5,525 nt of DNA, taken from NCBI GenBank assembly GCA_025361325.1, contig JANYAL010000244.1:1-5525 (forward strand). Direction: 5' to 3'. A model generated the notes under the pieces. It was given only the letters and a program-made list of their open reading frames with translations. It did not search any database and was not told the origin of the DNA. This DNA is from Bacteroidota bacterium. Its GTDB lineage: Bacteria > Bacteroidota > Bacteroidia > Chitinophagales > Chitinophagaceae. Each line of letters begins with the position of its first letter. Position 1 is the stretch's first letter. Of the stretch, positions 1-5,525 are shown piece by piece. The position numbers were made by a program, and so were the translations under genes.

Positions 1-195
1 GATACAACTGGTGCGGGCGATGCGTTTGTTGGTGCAGTGTTATATCAGCTCAGTAATATGGATGAAAACGATATTAATAATTTACCGGAAGGGTTAAATG
101 GCTTACGATCGTTACAAATATTCAGGACGGTCGTACGAAACAGGCCTCCTTTACCCCTTTTTCCACGCAGCTCGCCAATGGTGATGGGCAGGTAA
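1..195 (+). CDS. PfkB-family carbohydrate kinase (fructokinase-like), 3' end only, tail probably frameshifted
   Basis: The gene runs in from the left edge in frame 1 and stops at TAA 193-195. Its first nine residues, DTTGAGDAF, are the PfkB/ribokinase signature 2, which holds the catalytic Asp of GAGD and the anion hole; the next residues (VGAVLYQLS) match fructokinases that phosphorylate fructose in the cytoplasm. Family members normally continue with an ALRFANAxGAxTxTKxGA-like segment and a short proline-containing end. Here frame 1 from about residue 34 (LNGLRSLQIF...) does not look like that, whereas frame 3 over 117-176 reads NIQDGRTKQASFTPFSTQLA, which resembles the expected tail at the expected distance of about 45 residues. 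Frame 3 stays open to TGA 216-218. A one-base indel near 95-117 is therefore likely (inference). The family call is firm; the exact sugar and whether the gene still works are not. Confidence 0.75.
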   Translation, partial: DTTGAGDAFVGAVLYQLSNMDENDINNLPEGLNGLRSLQIFRTVVRNRPPLPLFPRSSPMVMGR

Positions 196-307
196 AAAGA
201 CAGGTATATTATTGCTGAAGCAGGACTTGCATTGACTATTACAACTTGCCGATGCCACTATACAAAGTAATGCAGGAGAAAAATATCCGGAAAAAGAGCT
301 TAATTTT

Positions 308-337
308 TTTGTTCTATAAAATAAAATACTATCTTTA
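308..337 (+). promoter_or_regulatory. Bacteroidota-type promoter for the DUF4838 gene
   Basis: A -33 box TTTG (308-311) is followed after 18 bases by TATCTTTA (330-337), which matches the Bacteroidota -7 consensus TAnnTTTG in all but the last base. A start of transcription near 343-346 would give a leader of about 120 nt before the ATG at 466. The -33 box sits at the end of a seven-T run (304-310) that could also help end transcription from the kinase. The rest of 196-465 contains no gene that I can support. Confidence 0.6.
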
Positions 338-358
338 CGTATCCCCATCTAAACAGGT

Positions 359-373
359 GATAATATAATTATC
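359..373. repeat. Perfect short inverted repeat in the leader of the DUF4838 gene
   Basis: GATAAT (359-364) and ATTATC (368-373) are exact inverse complements separated by ATA. The element lies about 20 bases downstream of the -7 box, where a repressor operator would act. It could also arise by chance in AT-rich DNA, and six-base arms are a weak signal. Confidence 0.35.
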
Positions 374-434
374 TCCTTACGTTTCCTTACCAAAGAGTAA
401 CAAAACCACAAATCCTCTTCGTTCTGTGATGGAA

Positions 435-468
435 CCATAGTTTTTAATTCTTTCAAAATTAAACTATG
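435..468 (+). promoter_or_regulatory. Hairpin sequestering the start codon of the DUF4838 gene
   Basis: The arm CCATAGTTT (435-443) pairs perfectly with AAACTATGG (461-469 region; the paired bases end at 468-469 depending on register), and AATT (446-449) pairs with AATT (457-460), leaving a two-T bulge (444-445) and a 7-nt loop (450-456). The right arm contains the start codon ATG 466-468. In the mRNA the initiation site would therefore be base-paired, suggesting translation control by structure, or alternatively a DNA operator. A three-codon mini-ORF, ATG GAA CCA TAG (429-440), overlaps the left arm. Confidence 0.5.
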
Positions 469-3400
469 GCGTTCATTCGCTTAAACATTACTGTTTGGGT
501 ACTGTGTTTTTGCATGTTTACTGCAAACGCGCAAACTGTTTATTACCCGGCTCATTCATCACTATTACTTAAAACAACTGCTGAAGACATGGCCATGTTG
601 CTGCAAAAAGCTATTAGCGGCAGCCATTTTATTACCCAGGAATATGCAAATATGCCCGTAAAAGGCATTGTGTTTATATATGATTCAAGTATTTCAGGAA
701 ACCAGACTTGCCTTGTAGAAAGCGATGGTACAAGCTACATAACCTTCAACGCAGCCCAGGATAATGGACTCATTTTTGGTGTGTATCAATACCTGCAGCA
801 ATGTGGTTTTCTTTTTTATCAGCCTGGCAGTATCTGGGAAATAGTTCCCTCATTAACTACCCCCTATAAAGCCATAAGCACTACATACCAATGTGATTAT
901 AAATACAAAACCTGGACAATTAGCGGAGGATGTAACCGTTGGGCCATGGATAATAAAGCGGATTATTCCTGGGATACATATAATAGCGAAAATGGCCATG
1001 GGTGGGCATTATACCAGCGCCGCAATGGTATGACAGGCGAATACGCCTTTTCCGGGCATAGAGGGGATCTGATGACCGGGGACTATTTGACTGCATTACA
1101 AAATAATCCCTGTTATGTGGCCTGCGTGGATGGTTCAAGGCAGGCCTCTGCACAATCTGTACCAGATATAAACAATATGGCCTCCACAGCGTTGTGGAGT
1201 AATACCATTGAACACCAATACACCCAGTGGAAAAATATCATTTTCAGCAATACCGCATTATATGCTAATTATTATCGCAATTTCAATTATTATAGCAGCC
1301 ATATAGGAATTGAAGTACCCGATGGTGCAAAATGGGGTAATTCAAAAGATAATGGTATCTGCAGCAGTGTAGATTATCCAAAAGAAAGTGACCAACAGTT
1401 TATTTTAGCCAATGCAACGGCACAAAAAATAAACGGGTTATACTCCGGCAAACGTTTTCAATTATATGCTTATTCAAAACATGCCGATATCCCTTCACCC
1501 GGTATTTCCATAAACAGCAGTATTGATGTACAGGTAATATCAACTTCTTTTCAATATGAGACCAGTGCTAAAGGATTGTTGAACCGATGGTATCATACAA
1601 CAAAACATATTTCGGAGTATCATTACCTGAATATTCCCCAGTGGGGTGGTGAAACGCCGATGTTTTATCTTAATGACCTTACTGCAGCATTGCAAAGAAC
1701 AAAGGACAATAAAAGCCAGGGTATCACCTGGGAGGCTTCACCTGCTAAATTTGCCAGTCTGCCATTTTTATTGGCAGCCAACAGTTTTTTAAAAGATAAT
1801 ATTCCGGTAGACAGTACGCTGCACCGGTTCTGTAATAAATTGTTTGATAATGCGGCTAACAGCATGTACAGGTTATTGCAGTACTGGAGCGATGATAAGA
1901 CAGTGACAACGTATAATTTCATGTACGATAATAAATACAAACTTCCCCTCTATATCCAACTGATCAAAGAAGCGGAACAGCAAACACAAAATGCAACGCC
2001 TTTGGTAAAAGCAAGGATACAGGAATTGAAGGCTTACCAGCATTACATGATCCTTTATTTTAATTGGGTGTGTGACCAGAGAAATGATAATGCCAAAGCA
2101 GATAAAGCCGCTGCCATTTGTACATACCTTGCCAAAATAAACAGGATGCAACTGGTAAACAGTTATTTTTTGATCCTTGATATTGTACGCCGTTATCCGG
2201 CTAACAGCGACTTTTACAACCAATATAATGTAGTAAACGGAACAGCATATCAAAATGGCAACCTGCCACTAATTACTACTGCTGAGATAGAGCAATATTT
2301 TTTACAGGATATCGCCCTGGAAAGCAACCTGGTTGATAATTACCGGTTTGAAGATGCCGCTTTTATAAAAGATCAGATAACTAAAAATAACCTCAAGCCT
2401 CTTAATGATATTAAGGTGCAGATCAGTTACACAAATGGTGTCGATTATTCAAACCGCAAAGAATTTTATATTGATGCCCCCGCCGCTGGCAGTTTCAGCA
2501 TACAATACACACCACATTTTAATATATCGGGTAAGGGATATATAAATTTTACTGTTGAATCAGCTATCCATTCACTGCAGGTAATTAAAGATTTTTCGAT
2601 AGATAATACATCAGGCGAAGGCAAAATAACTGTTAGTTTACCCAATGCAGGAATTTATATATTATCTGTAGTTACTAAATTCAAATCCGTAGTTGACCTG
2701 TCCATTTCAACCAATGGTAATTATTTTTATAAGAATGGTCCATTCATTGGGGATGTTACAGAAAATTATACAGCCAGCCCCTTAAGCGCCCCAGGTTATT
2801 TTTATGTACCGAAGGGCATTAATAAAGTATACTTCGCTGTCAATAATTCTAACTCCGGCGTTACGGGTTTTGCATCAGCAGAGCACATCAGCAAGGCCTT
2901 TGTTATAAAAGATAATAGTGGATTTATCTTACTACCTCATCTTGTAACCCCTACAGATTCTGCTTTGTTTTATATAGAAGTACCGGCAGGAGGCAGTGGT
3001 ACATTTTGGCAAGTGCAGGTACTTGAGCAATACCGCTTGTGCTTTTGTAATATAAGCAATGTACAGTGGTATGCCCGGGAAAATGTTGTATGTAGTAATG
3101 CTGATTTTATAGTCTCCGTTCAGAATAACAAAGGAAACTGTATCACCCGGCTTACCGCTACTGCCGGCAAGGGAGATTTTAAATGGGTGATCAATGACTC
3201 GGTAAAGATCACTATTATTGAAAATCAGGCGGTGGTTGATCTGCAGGGTACTGGTTCTCCCAACACCATAGTTACCCTATATAACGGCAAGGAATGCAGT
3301 AATTCCAAACGCCTGGGCGATGATAAGAACTTTTTAACAGACAAAAATGCATGTTCAGCTACTTCCAAACTGAAGGAATTACCTGTTTCACCTGTTGTTT

Positions 3401-3612
3401 ACCCCAATCCTTCAAATGGCAGATTTAATTTTTTACAAAATGGCCAAAGCCTTACAGTAAACGAAATTGAGGTAACCAATGCCCAGGGCCAACAGGTGGG
3501 CCTCTTTAAAAATATGAATCATTTAAACATCAGTACGGCTGCCAAGGGTATTTACTGGTACAAGATATTGGTAAACGGTGTTGAAAGCAAAGGCAAACTG
3601 GTTAAATTATAG
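466..3612 (+). CDS. Exported DUF4838/alpha-glucuronidase-like protein with T9SS type A sorting domain
   Basis: A 1048-residue secreted protein, probably acting on a glycan outside the cell. Residues 1-22 form a Sec signal peptide (hydrophobic core IRLNITVWVLCFCMF, cleavage expected at ANA|Q). Residues about 23-125 resemble the N-terminal domain of GH67 alpha-glucuronidases and DUF4838 proteins, with the typical GLIFGVYQYLQQ-GFLFYQPG stretch (101-121). Residues about 126-480 look like the DUF4838 barrel: FSGHRGDL (195-202), VPDGAKWGNS (284-293), NIPQWGGETP (389-398) and GITWEAS around W422/E423. A helical part follows to about 640, then beta-rich segments (about 690-845), a cysteine-containing segment (C859-C963) and a Por/T9SS sorting domain from P976 (YPNPSNGRF at 979-987, KGIYWYKI at 1027-1034). 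No experimentally known activity is implied by the family; substrate and catalytic residues are unknown. The start is supported by the signal peptide. The gene seems monocistronic. Confidence 0.85.
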   Translation: MAFIRLNITVWVLCFCMFTANAQTVYYPAHSSLLLKTTAEDMAMLLQKAISGSHFITQEYANMPVKGIVFIYDSSISGNQTCLVESDGTSYITFNAAQDNGLIFGVYQYLQQCGFLFYQPGSIWEIVPSLTTPYKAISTTYQCDYKYKTWTISGGCNRWAMDNKADYSWDTYNSENGHGWALYQRRNGMTGEYAFSGHRGDLMTGDYLTALQNNPCYVACVDGSRQASAQSVPDINNMASTALWSNTIEHQYTQWKNIIFSNTALYANYYRNFNYYSSHIGIEVPDGAKWGNSKDNGICSSVDYPKESDQQFILANATAQKINGLYSGKRFQLYAYSKHADIPSPGISINSSIDVQVISTSFQYETSAKGLLNRWYHTTKHISEYHYLNIPQWGGETPMFYLNDLTAALQRTKDNKSQGITWEASPAKFASLPFLLAANSFLKDNIPVDSTLHRFCNKLFDNAANSMYRLLQYWSDDKTVTTYNFMYDNKYKLPLYIQLIKEAEQQTQNATPLVKARIQELKAYQHYMILYFNWVCDQRNDNAKADKAAAICTYLAKINRMQLVNSYFLILDIVRRYPANSDFYNQYNVVNGTAYQNGNLPLITTAEIEQYFLQDIALESNLVDNYRFEDAAFIKDQITKNNLKPLNDIKVQISYTNGVDYSNRKEFYIDAPAAGSFSIQYTPHFNISGKGYINFTVESAIHSLQVIKDFSIDNTSGEGKITVSLPNAGIYILSVVTKFKSVVDLSISTNGNYFYKNGPFIGDVTENYTASPLSAPGYFYVPKGINKVYFAVNNSNSGVTGFASAEHISKAFVIKDNSGFILLPHLVTPTDSALFYIEVPAGGSGTFWQVQVLEQYRLCFCNISNVQWYARENVVCSNADFIVSVQNNKGNCITRLTATAGKGDFKWVINDSVKITIIENQAVVDLQGTGSPNTIVTLYNGKECSNSKRLGDDKNFLTDKNACSATSKLKELPVSPVVYPNPSNGRFNFLQNGQSLTVNEIEVTNAQGQQVGLFKNMNHLNISTAAKGIYWYKILVNGVESKGKLVKL

Positions 3613-3616
3613 TACT

Positions 3617-3826
3617 TCATCTCTCAGGTTTAAAACAAAGACTTTTCTTTTTCCGGATTTGTGGTTTTAGCCAGGTCATTATAAATTGCCCATCCGGGCC
3701 TTTTAAGGTTTCTTCATGTGCTGATTTAAAGTAAGAAAATTCCAATAAGGATATTTCAGGCACTTGTTTATTTGATATATTTGGGAGGTTGATCACTTTT
3801 CTCAATAACCTTTCGTTTCTATCCAT
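3617..3826 (-). CDS. Uncertain small antisense ORF (hypothetical, 69 aa)
   Basis: An open frame from ATG 3826-3824 to TGA 3619-3617 fills almost the whole gap between the two large plus-strand genes; a GTG two codons upstream (3832-3830) is another possible start. A purine-rich AAAGGTG lies just upstream of the ATG. The product would be basic at its C terminus (RKKK) with no signal peptide or membrane segment, and I recognise no family. No minus-strand TAnnTTTG promoter is visible upstream, and the ORF lies across the promoter and 5' leader of gpr. It may be a chance open frame, a gene remnant or a small gene; I lean towards chance or remnant. Confidence 0.2.
   Translation of the reverse strand: MDRNERLLRKVINLPNISNKQVPEISLLEFSYFKSAHEETLKGPDGQFIMTWLKPQIRKKKSLCFKPER
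3754..3783 (+). promoter_or_regulatory. gpr: Bacteroidota-type promoter for gpr
   Basis: TATATTTG (3776-3783) matches the -7 consensus TAnnTTTG perfectly. An imperfect -33 box, TTTC (3754-3757), lies 18 bases upstream. Transcription would start around 3789-3792, giving a leader of roughly 50 nt before the ATG at 3840. This position argues against the ATG at 3789 as the gene start, because that codon would coincide with the transcript's 5' end. Confidence 0.55.
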
Positions 3827-3839
3827 AAACACCTTTCAA

Positions 3840-4835
3840 ATGCAATACCAGGCCAATGACCAGCGCTACCAGTCCATGGAATATCGCCGTTGCGGGAACA
3901 GCGGACTAAAATTACCTGCCATCTCACTGGGGCTATGGCACAATTTCGGACATATCGATCCGCAGGAGAATGCTGCAGCGATATTGCGAATGGCTTTCAA
4001 CCATGGCATCACCCATTTCGATCTGGCCAATAATTACGGTCCGCCTCCAGGGTCGGCGGAAGAGAATTTCGGGAAGATATTCAAAGCGAACTTCATCCCC
4101 TACCGGGATGAACTGGTCATTTCCAGCAAGGCCGGATGGGGCATGTGGCCTGGGCCTTATGGCGACTGGGGCTCAAAGAAATACCTGGTGGCAAGTCTGG
4201 ACCAGAGCCTGAAAAGAATGGGGCTTGACTACATGGATATCTTCTATCATCATCGACCCGATCCCAATACACCACTGGAAGAAACATTAGCAACCCTTGA
4301 CGGGATGGTACGACAGGGAAAAGTATTGTACATTGGCATTTCAAGCTATAAGCCAGAAGAGGCAGCCCGTGCATTTCGCATATTGAAACAAATGGGTACA
4401 CCCTGCCTGATACACCAGCCCAAATATTCCATGTTCGAGCGCTGGGTGGAGGATGGTTTGCTGGACGTACTGGAAGAAAATGGTGTGGGCTGCATCGCTT
4501 TTTCTCCGCTCGCACAAGGCATACTCACCAATAAGTACCTGCATGGGATACCCGCAGATTCCAGGGCTAACAGCCACCGGGGAAACGGGGCCATCGAGGA
4601 AGTTCAGCTAACGGAAGAGAAAATTGGTAAAGCCCGGCAGCTGAACGTGCTGGCTGAACAACGCGGACAAAACCTGGCCCAGATGGCTTTGGCCTGGATA
4701 CTGAAAGACAAACGCATCACATCGGTACTCATAGGTGCCAGCAGACCGGAACAGGTACTTGATTCCATCCGCTGCCTGGATAATTATTCATTTACTGAAG
4801 AAGAATTGGCGAAGATCAATTCCATCCTGAAATAA
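3840..4835 (+). CDS. gpr: Aldo/keto reductase, L-glyceraldehyde 3-phosphate reductase (YghZ/Gpr family)
   Basis: A 331-residue cytoplasmic NADPH-dependent aldo/keto reductase of the AKR14/YghZ type, close to E. coli Gpr throughout (for example GLWHNFGH, DLANNYGPPPGSAEENFG, MWPGPYG, LIHQP, GCIAFSPLAQG, SVLIGASRPEQ). The E. coli enzyme reduces L-glyceraldehyde 3-phosphate to a glycerol phosphate and also acts on methylglyoxal, so a detoxifying role is expected. The catalytic tetrad is visible as D61, Y66, K97 and H138; the cofactor phosphate-binding motif is SVLIGASR (295-302). The start at 3840 is chosen because MQYQANDQRYQSMEYRRCG aligns end to end with the E. coli N terminus; an ATG at 3789 in frame would add 17 unmatched residues. 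The protein lacks about 15 residues of the E. coli C-terminal tail (ends ...KINSILK). It has its own promoter. Its GC content is visibly higher than that of the upstream gene. Confidence 0.93.
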   Translation: MQYQANDQRYQSMEYRRCGNSGLKLPAISLGLWHNFGHIDPQENAAAILRMAFNHGITHFDLANNYGPPPGSAEENFGKIFKANFIPYRDELVISSKAGWGMWPGPYGDWGSKKYLVASLDQSLKRMGLDYMDIFYHHRPDPNTPLEETLATLDGMVRQGKVLYIGISSYKPEEAARAFRILKQMGTPCLIHQPKYSMFERWVEDGLLDVLEENGVGCIAFSPLAQGILTNKYLHGIPADSRANSHRGNGAIEEVQLTEEKIGKARQLNVLAEQRGQNLAQMALAWILKDKRITSVLIGASRPEQVLDSIRCLDNYSFTEEELAKINSILK

Positions 4836-4840
4836 GCTAG

Positions 4841-5254
4841 TCACTTCTTCCTGTACACCGACAGGAAGAACATCGGTTTCCCCTTGGTATCATAGGATTC
4901 CGGGTAGGTCTTCCCCGATAGGTCATAACAGACGGTAAGTTCCCCGTTTTCGAGTTTATAGATGGTAGTGAAATGTTTTCCTTTATTGACCCCTTCCCTG
5001 CCATAAATATCCATTTTACCATCCCTATACTGCAATTTTCCCTTGTCCTCCGACTCGGCATTGAATATATAAATATTGTCCCTGATGATGAGCTGTTGTT
5101 TCGCATAAACTGCAGGAGGCATTGCAGCACCGGCGAATTCCTGTTTTACCGGAACCCAAATACCATTCAATTGACCGGATGACATAGACGCACGCTTTGT
5201 ACCAGTACAGCCAATGGCTAAGAGCAGCAAGTAAAGGAAAGACTTGGATCGCAT
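4841..5254 (-). CDS. Small lipoprotein with TIGR03067-type domain
   Basis: A 137-residue protein with a lipoprotein-like leader: basic MRSK, hydrophobic FLYLLLLAIG, then C16, with Ala at -3 rather than the usual Leu, which is tolerated in Bacteroidota. The mature part, from about L29, follows the TIGR03067 pattern known mainly from Planctomycetes and other environmental bacteria: LNGIWVPV (29-36), a conserved small-residue and PPA segment (41-48), LIIRDNIYIF (55-64), then EGVNKGKHFTTIYKLENGELTVCYDLSGK (87-115, key residues N90, K91, G92, C109, Y110, D111) and an aromatic end. The family has no established function; a lipid-anchored envelope protein is inferred. It converges on gpr with only 5 bases between the two stop codons, so no operon is formed. 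The start at 5254 gives the whole leader. Confidence 0.85.
   Translation of the reverse strand: MRSKSFLYLLLLAIGCTGTKRASMSSGQLNGIWVPVKQEFAGAAMPPAVYAKQQLIIRDNIYIFNAESEDKGKLQYRDGKMDIYGREGVNKGKHFTTIYKLENGELTVCYDLSGKTYPESYDTKGKPMFFLSVYRKK
4845..4870. terminator. Perfect 10-bp hairpin at the convergent gene junction
   Basis: TTCTTCCTGT (4845-4854) and ACAGGAAGAA (4861-4870) are perfect inverse complements around a 6-nt loop. The hairpin begins 10 bases after the gpr stop and lies inside the last codons of the lipoprotein gene (encoding F-L-S-V-Y-R-K-K). It could end or stabilise transcripts from both sides. There is no long T run on either strand, so a classic intrinsic terminator is not demonstrated. 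Confidence 0.45.
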
Positions 5255-5270
5255 ACGTTTCTGTTTTTAA

Positions 5271-5302
5271 GATGAATATAAAAAATCCCGGGTTTTTACA
5301 AA
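5271..5302 (-). promoter_or_regulatory. Candidate promoter of the lipoprotein gene
   Basis: On the minus strand, TTTG (complement of 5299-5302) is followed after 20 bases by TATTCATC (complement of 5271-5278), a partial match to TAnnTTTG. The predicted transcript start falls just before the ATG at 5254, so the leader would be short. The spacer carries a CCCGGG-centred inverted repeat. The -7 match is poor, so the call is tentative. Confidence 0.3.
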
Positions 5303-5452
5303 ACTTCTATTTTATGTTAGACCTGAAACGTTCAGTATCATATATAGAAAAATCGTTGTAAACTATGCATACAAAAACAAATAAGGAAATTATTTTCAGG
5401 ATTACGGTATTCATATTCCTGATCTTTCAAGACCCTCATTATAAGGTGCAAG

Positions 5453-5475
5453 ATTTAATAATTAATTAATTAAAT
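5453..5475. repeat. AT-rich inverted repeat containing AATT tandem units
   Basis: ATTTAAT (5453-5459) and ATTAAAT (5469-5475) are perfect inverse complements, and the interval 5460-5473 is three and a half copies of AATT. It lies in the gene-free right end of the window (5255-5525). It could be a protein-binding site or a simple low-complexity stretch. Confidence 0.4.
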
Positions 5476-5480
5476 CCTAC

Positions 5481-5515
5481 TTGATAGCCCTGCAGAAAAA
5501 CCTACTTTACCTTTT
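5481..5515 (+). promoter_or_regulatory. Possible rightward promoter for a gene beyond the window
   Basis: TACCTTTT (5508-5515) fits TAnnTTTG except for the last base. The nearest -33-like TTG (5481-5483) is 24 bases upstream, which is longer than usual. The downstream gene is outside the window, so this is only suggestive. Confidence 0.2.
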
Positions 5516-5525
5516 CACTTTTAAC

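Noticed and set aside
151..348. 65-residue minus-strand open frame between the kinase and the DUF4838 gene
   Set aside because: It runs antisense over the kinase tail and the promoter region, has no family resemblance and no promoter or ribosome-binding signal.
1873..2253. 126-residue minus-strand open frame inside the DUF4838 gene
   Set aside because: It lies wholly antisense to a clearly coding frame; its hydrophobic composition is the expected shadow of that frame.
3625..3654. AAAACAAAG next to CTTTTCTTTTT after the DUF4838 stop, terminator-like
   Set aside because: The arms touch each other with an impossibly short loop unless the pairing is reduced to weak A-T pairs.
3688..3704. GCCC-ATCC-GGGC followed by CTTTT, a possible terminator for the DUF4838 gene
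   Set aside because: The stem is only four base pairs, the T run is short and interrupted by a C, and it lies about 75 bases after the stop codon.
4117..4515. 132-residue minus-strand open frame inside gpr
   Set aside because: It is a shadow of the highly conserved aldo/keto reductase frame and shows no recognisable motif.
1..5525. CRISPR array, tRNA, rRNA, insertion sequence or SusC/SusD pair
   Set aside because: No regularly spaced repeats, no tRNA-like cloverleaf or rRNA segments, no transposase frame with terminal repeats, and no TonB-dependent receptor or SusD sequence were seen.

Overview
The window looks like chromosomal DNA of a Bacteroidota, most plausibly of the Chitinophagaceae/Sphingobacteriales type. 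Three signs point there: a long secreted protein ends in a type IX secretion (Por) type A sorting domain, the promoter-like sites match the Bacteroidota pattern TTTG-N18/20-TAnnTTTG, and the main start codon is preceded by A/T-rich sequence rather than a Shine-Dalgarno motif. The genus is not resolved from sequence alone.

Layout, left to right: (1) 1-195 holds the 3' end of a PfkB-family sugar kinase, entering exactly at its DTTGAGDAF signature; its last third looks frame-shifted or degraded. (2) 196-465 is a gene-free leader with a good Bacteroidota promoter, a small perfect palindrome and a hairpin that buries the next start codon. (3) 466-3612 encodes a 1048-residue exported DUF4838/alpha-glucuronidase-like protein with C-terminal beta-rich and T9SS sorting modules, the dominant gene of the window. 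(4) 3613-3839 is an intergenic gap with a promoter for the next gene and an uncertain antisense ORF. (5) 3840-4835 encodes an aldo/keto reductase very close to E. coli YghZ/Gpr (L-glyceraldehyde 3-phosphate reductase). (6) 4841-5254 on the minus strand encodes a small lipoprotein with a TIGR03067-type domain; it converges on gpr with a 5-base gap and a perfect 10-bp hairpin at the junction. (7) 5255-5525 has no convincing gene: it holds the lipoprotein promoter region, an AT-rich inverted repeat and perhaps a rightward promoter leaving the window.

Functionally, a sugar kinase next to a secreted glycan-active protein fits a carbohydrate-use neighbourhood, but no SusC/SusD pair or regulator is visible, so a polysaccharide utilisation locus cannot be claimed. 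Gpr and the lipoprotein appear to be independent single-gene units. Their base composition is clearly more GC-rich than that of the 466-3612 gene. I found no evidence of a wholly new multi-gene system; the most unusual items are the start-codon hairpin, the uncharacterised large T9SS cargo protein and the decayed kinase tail.
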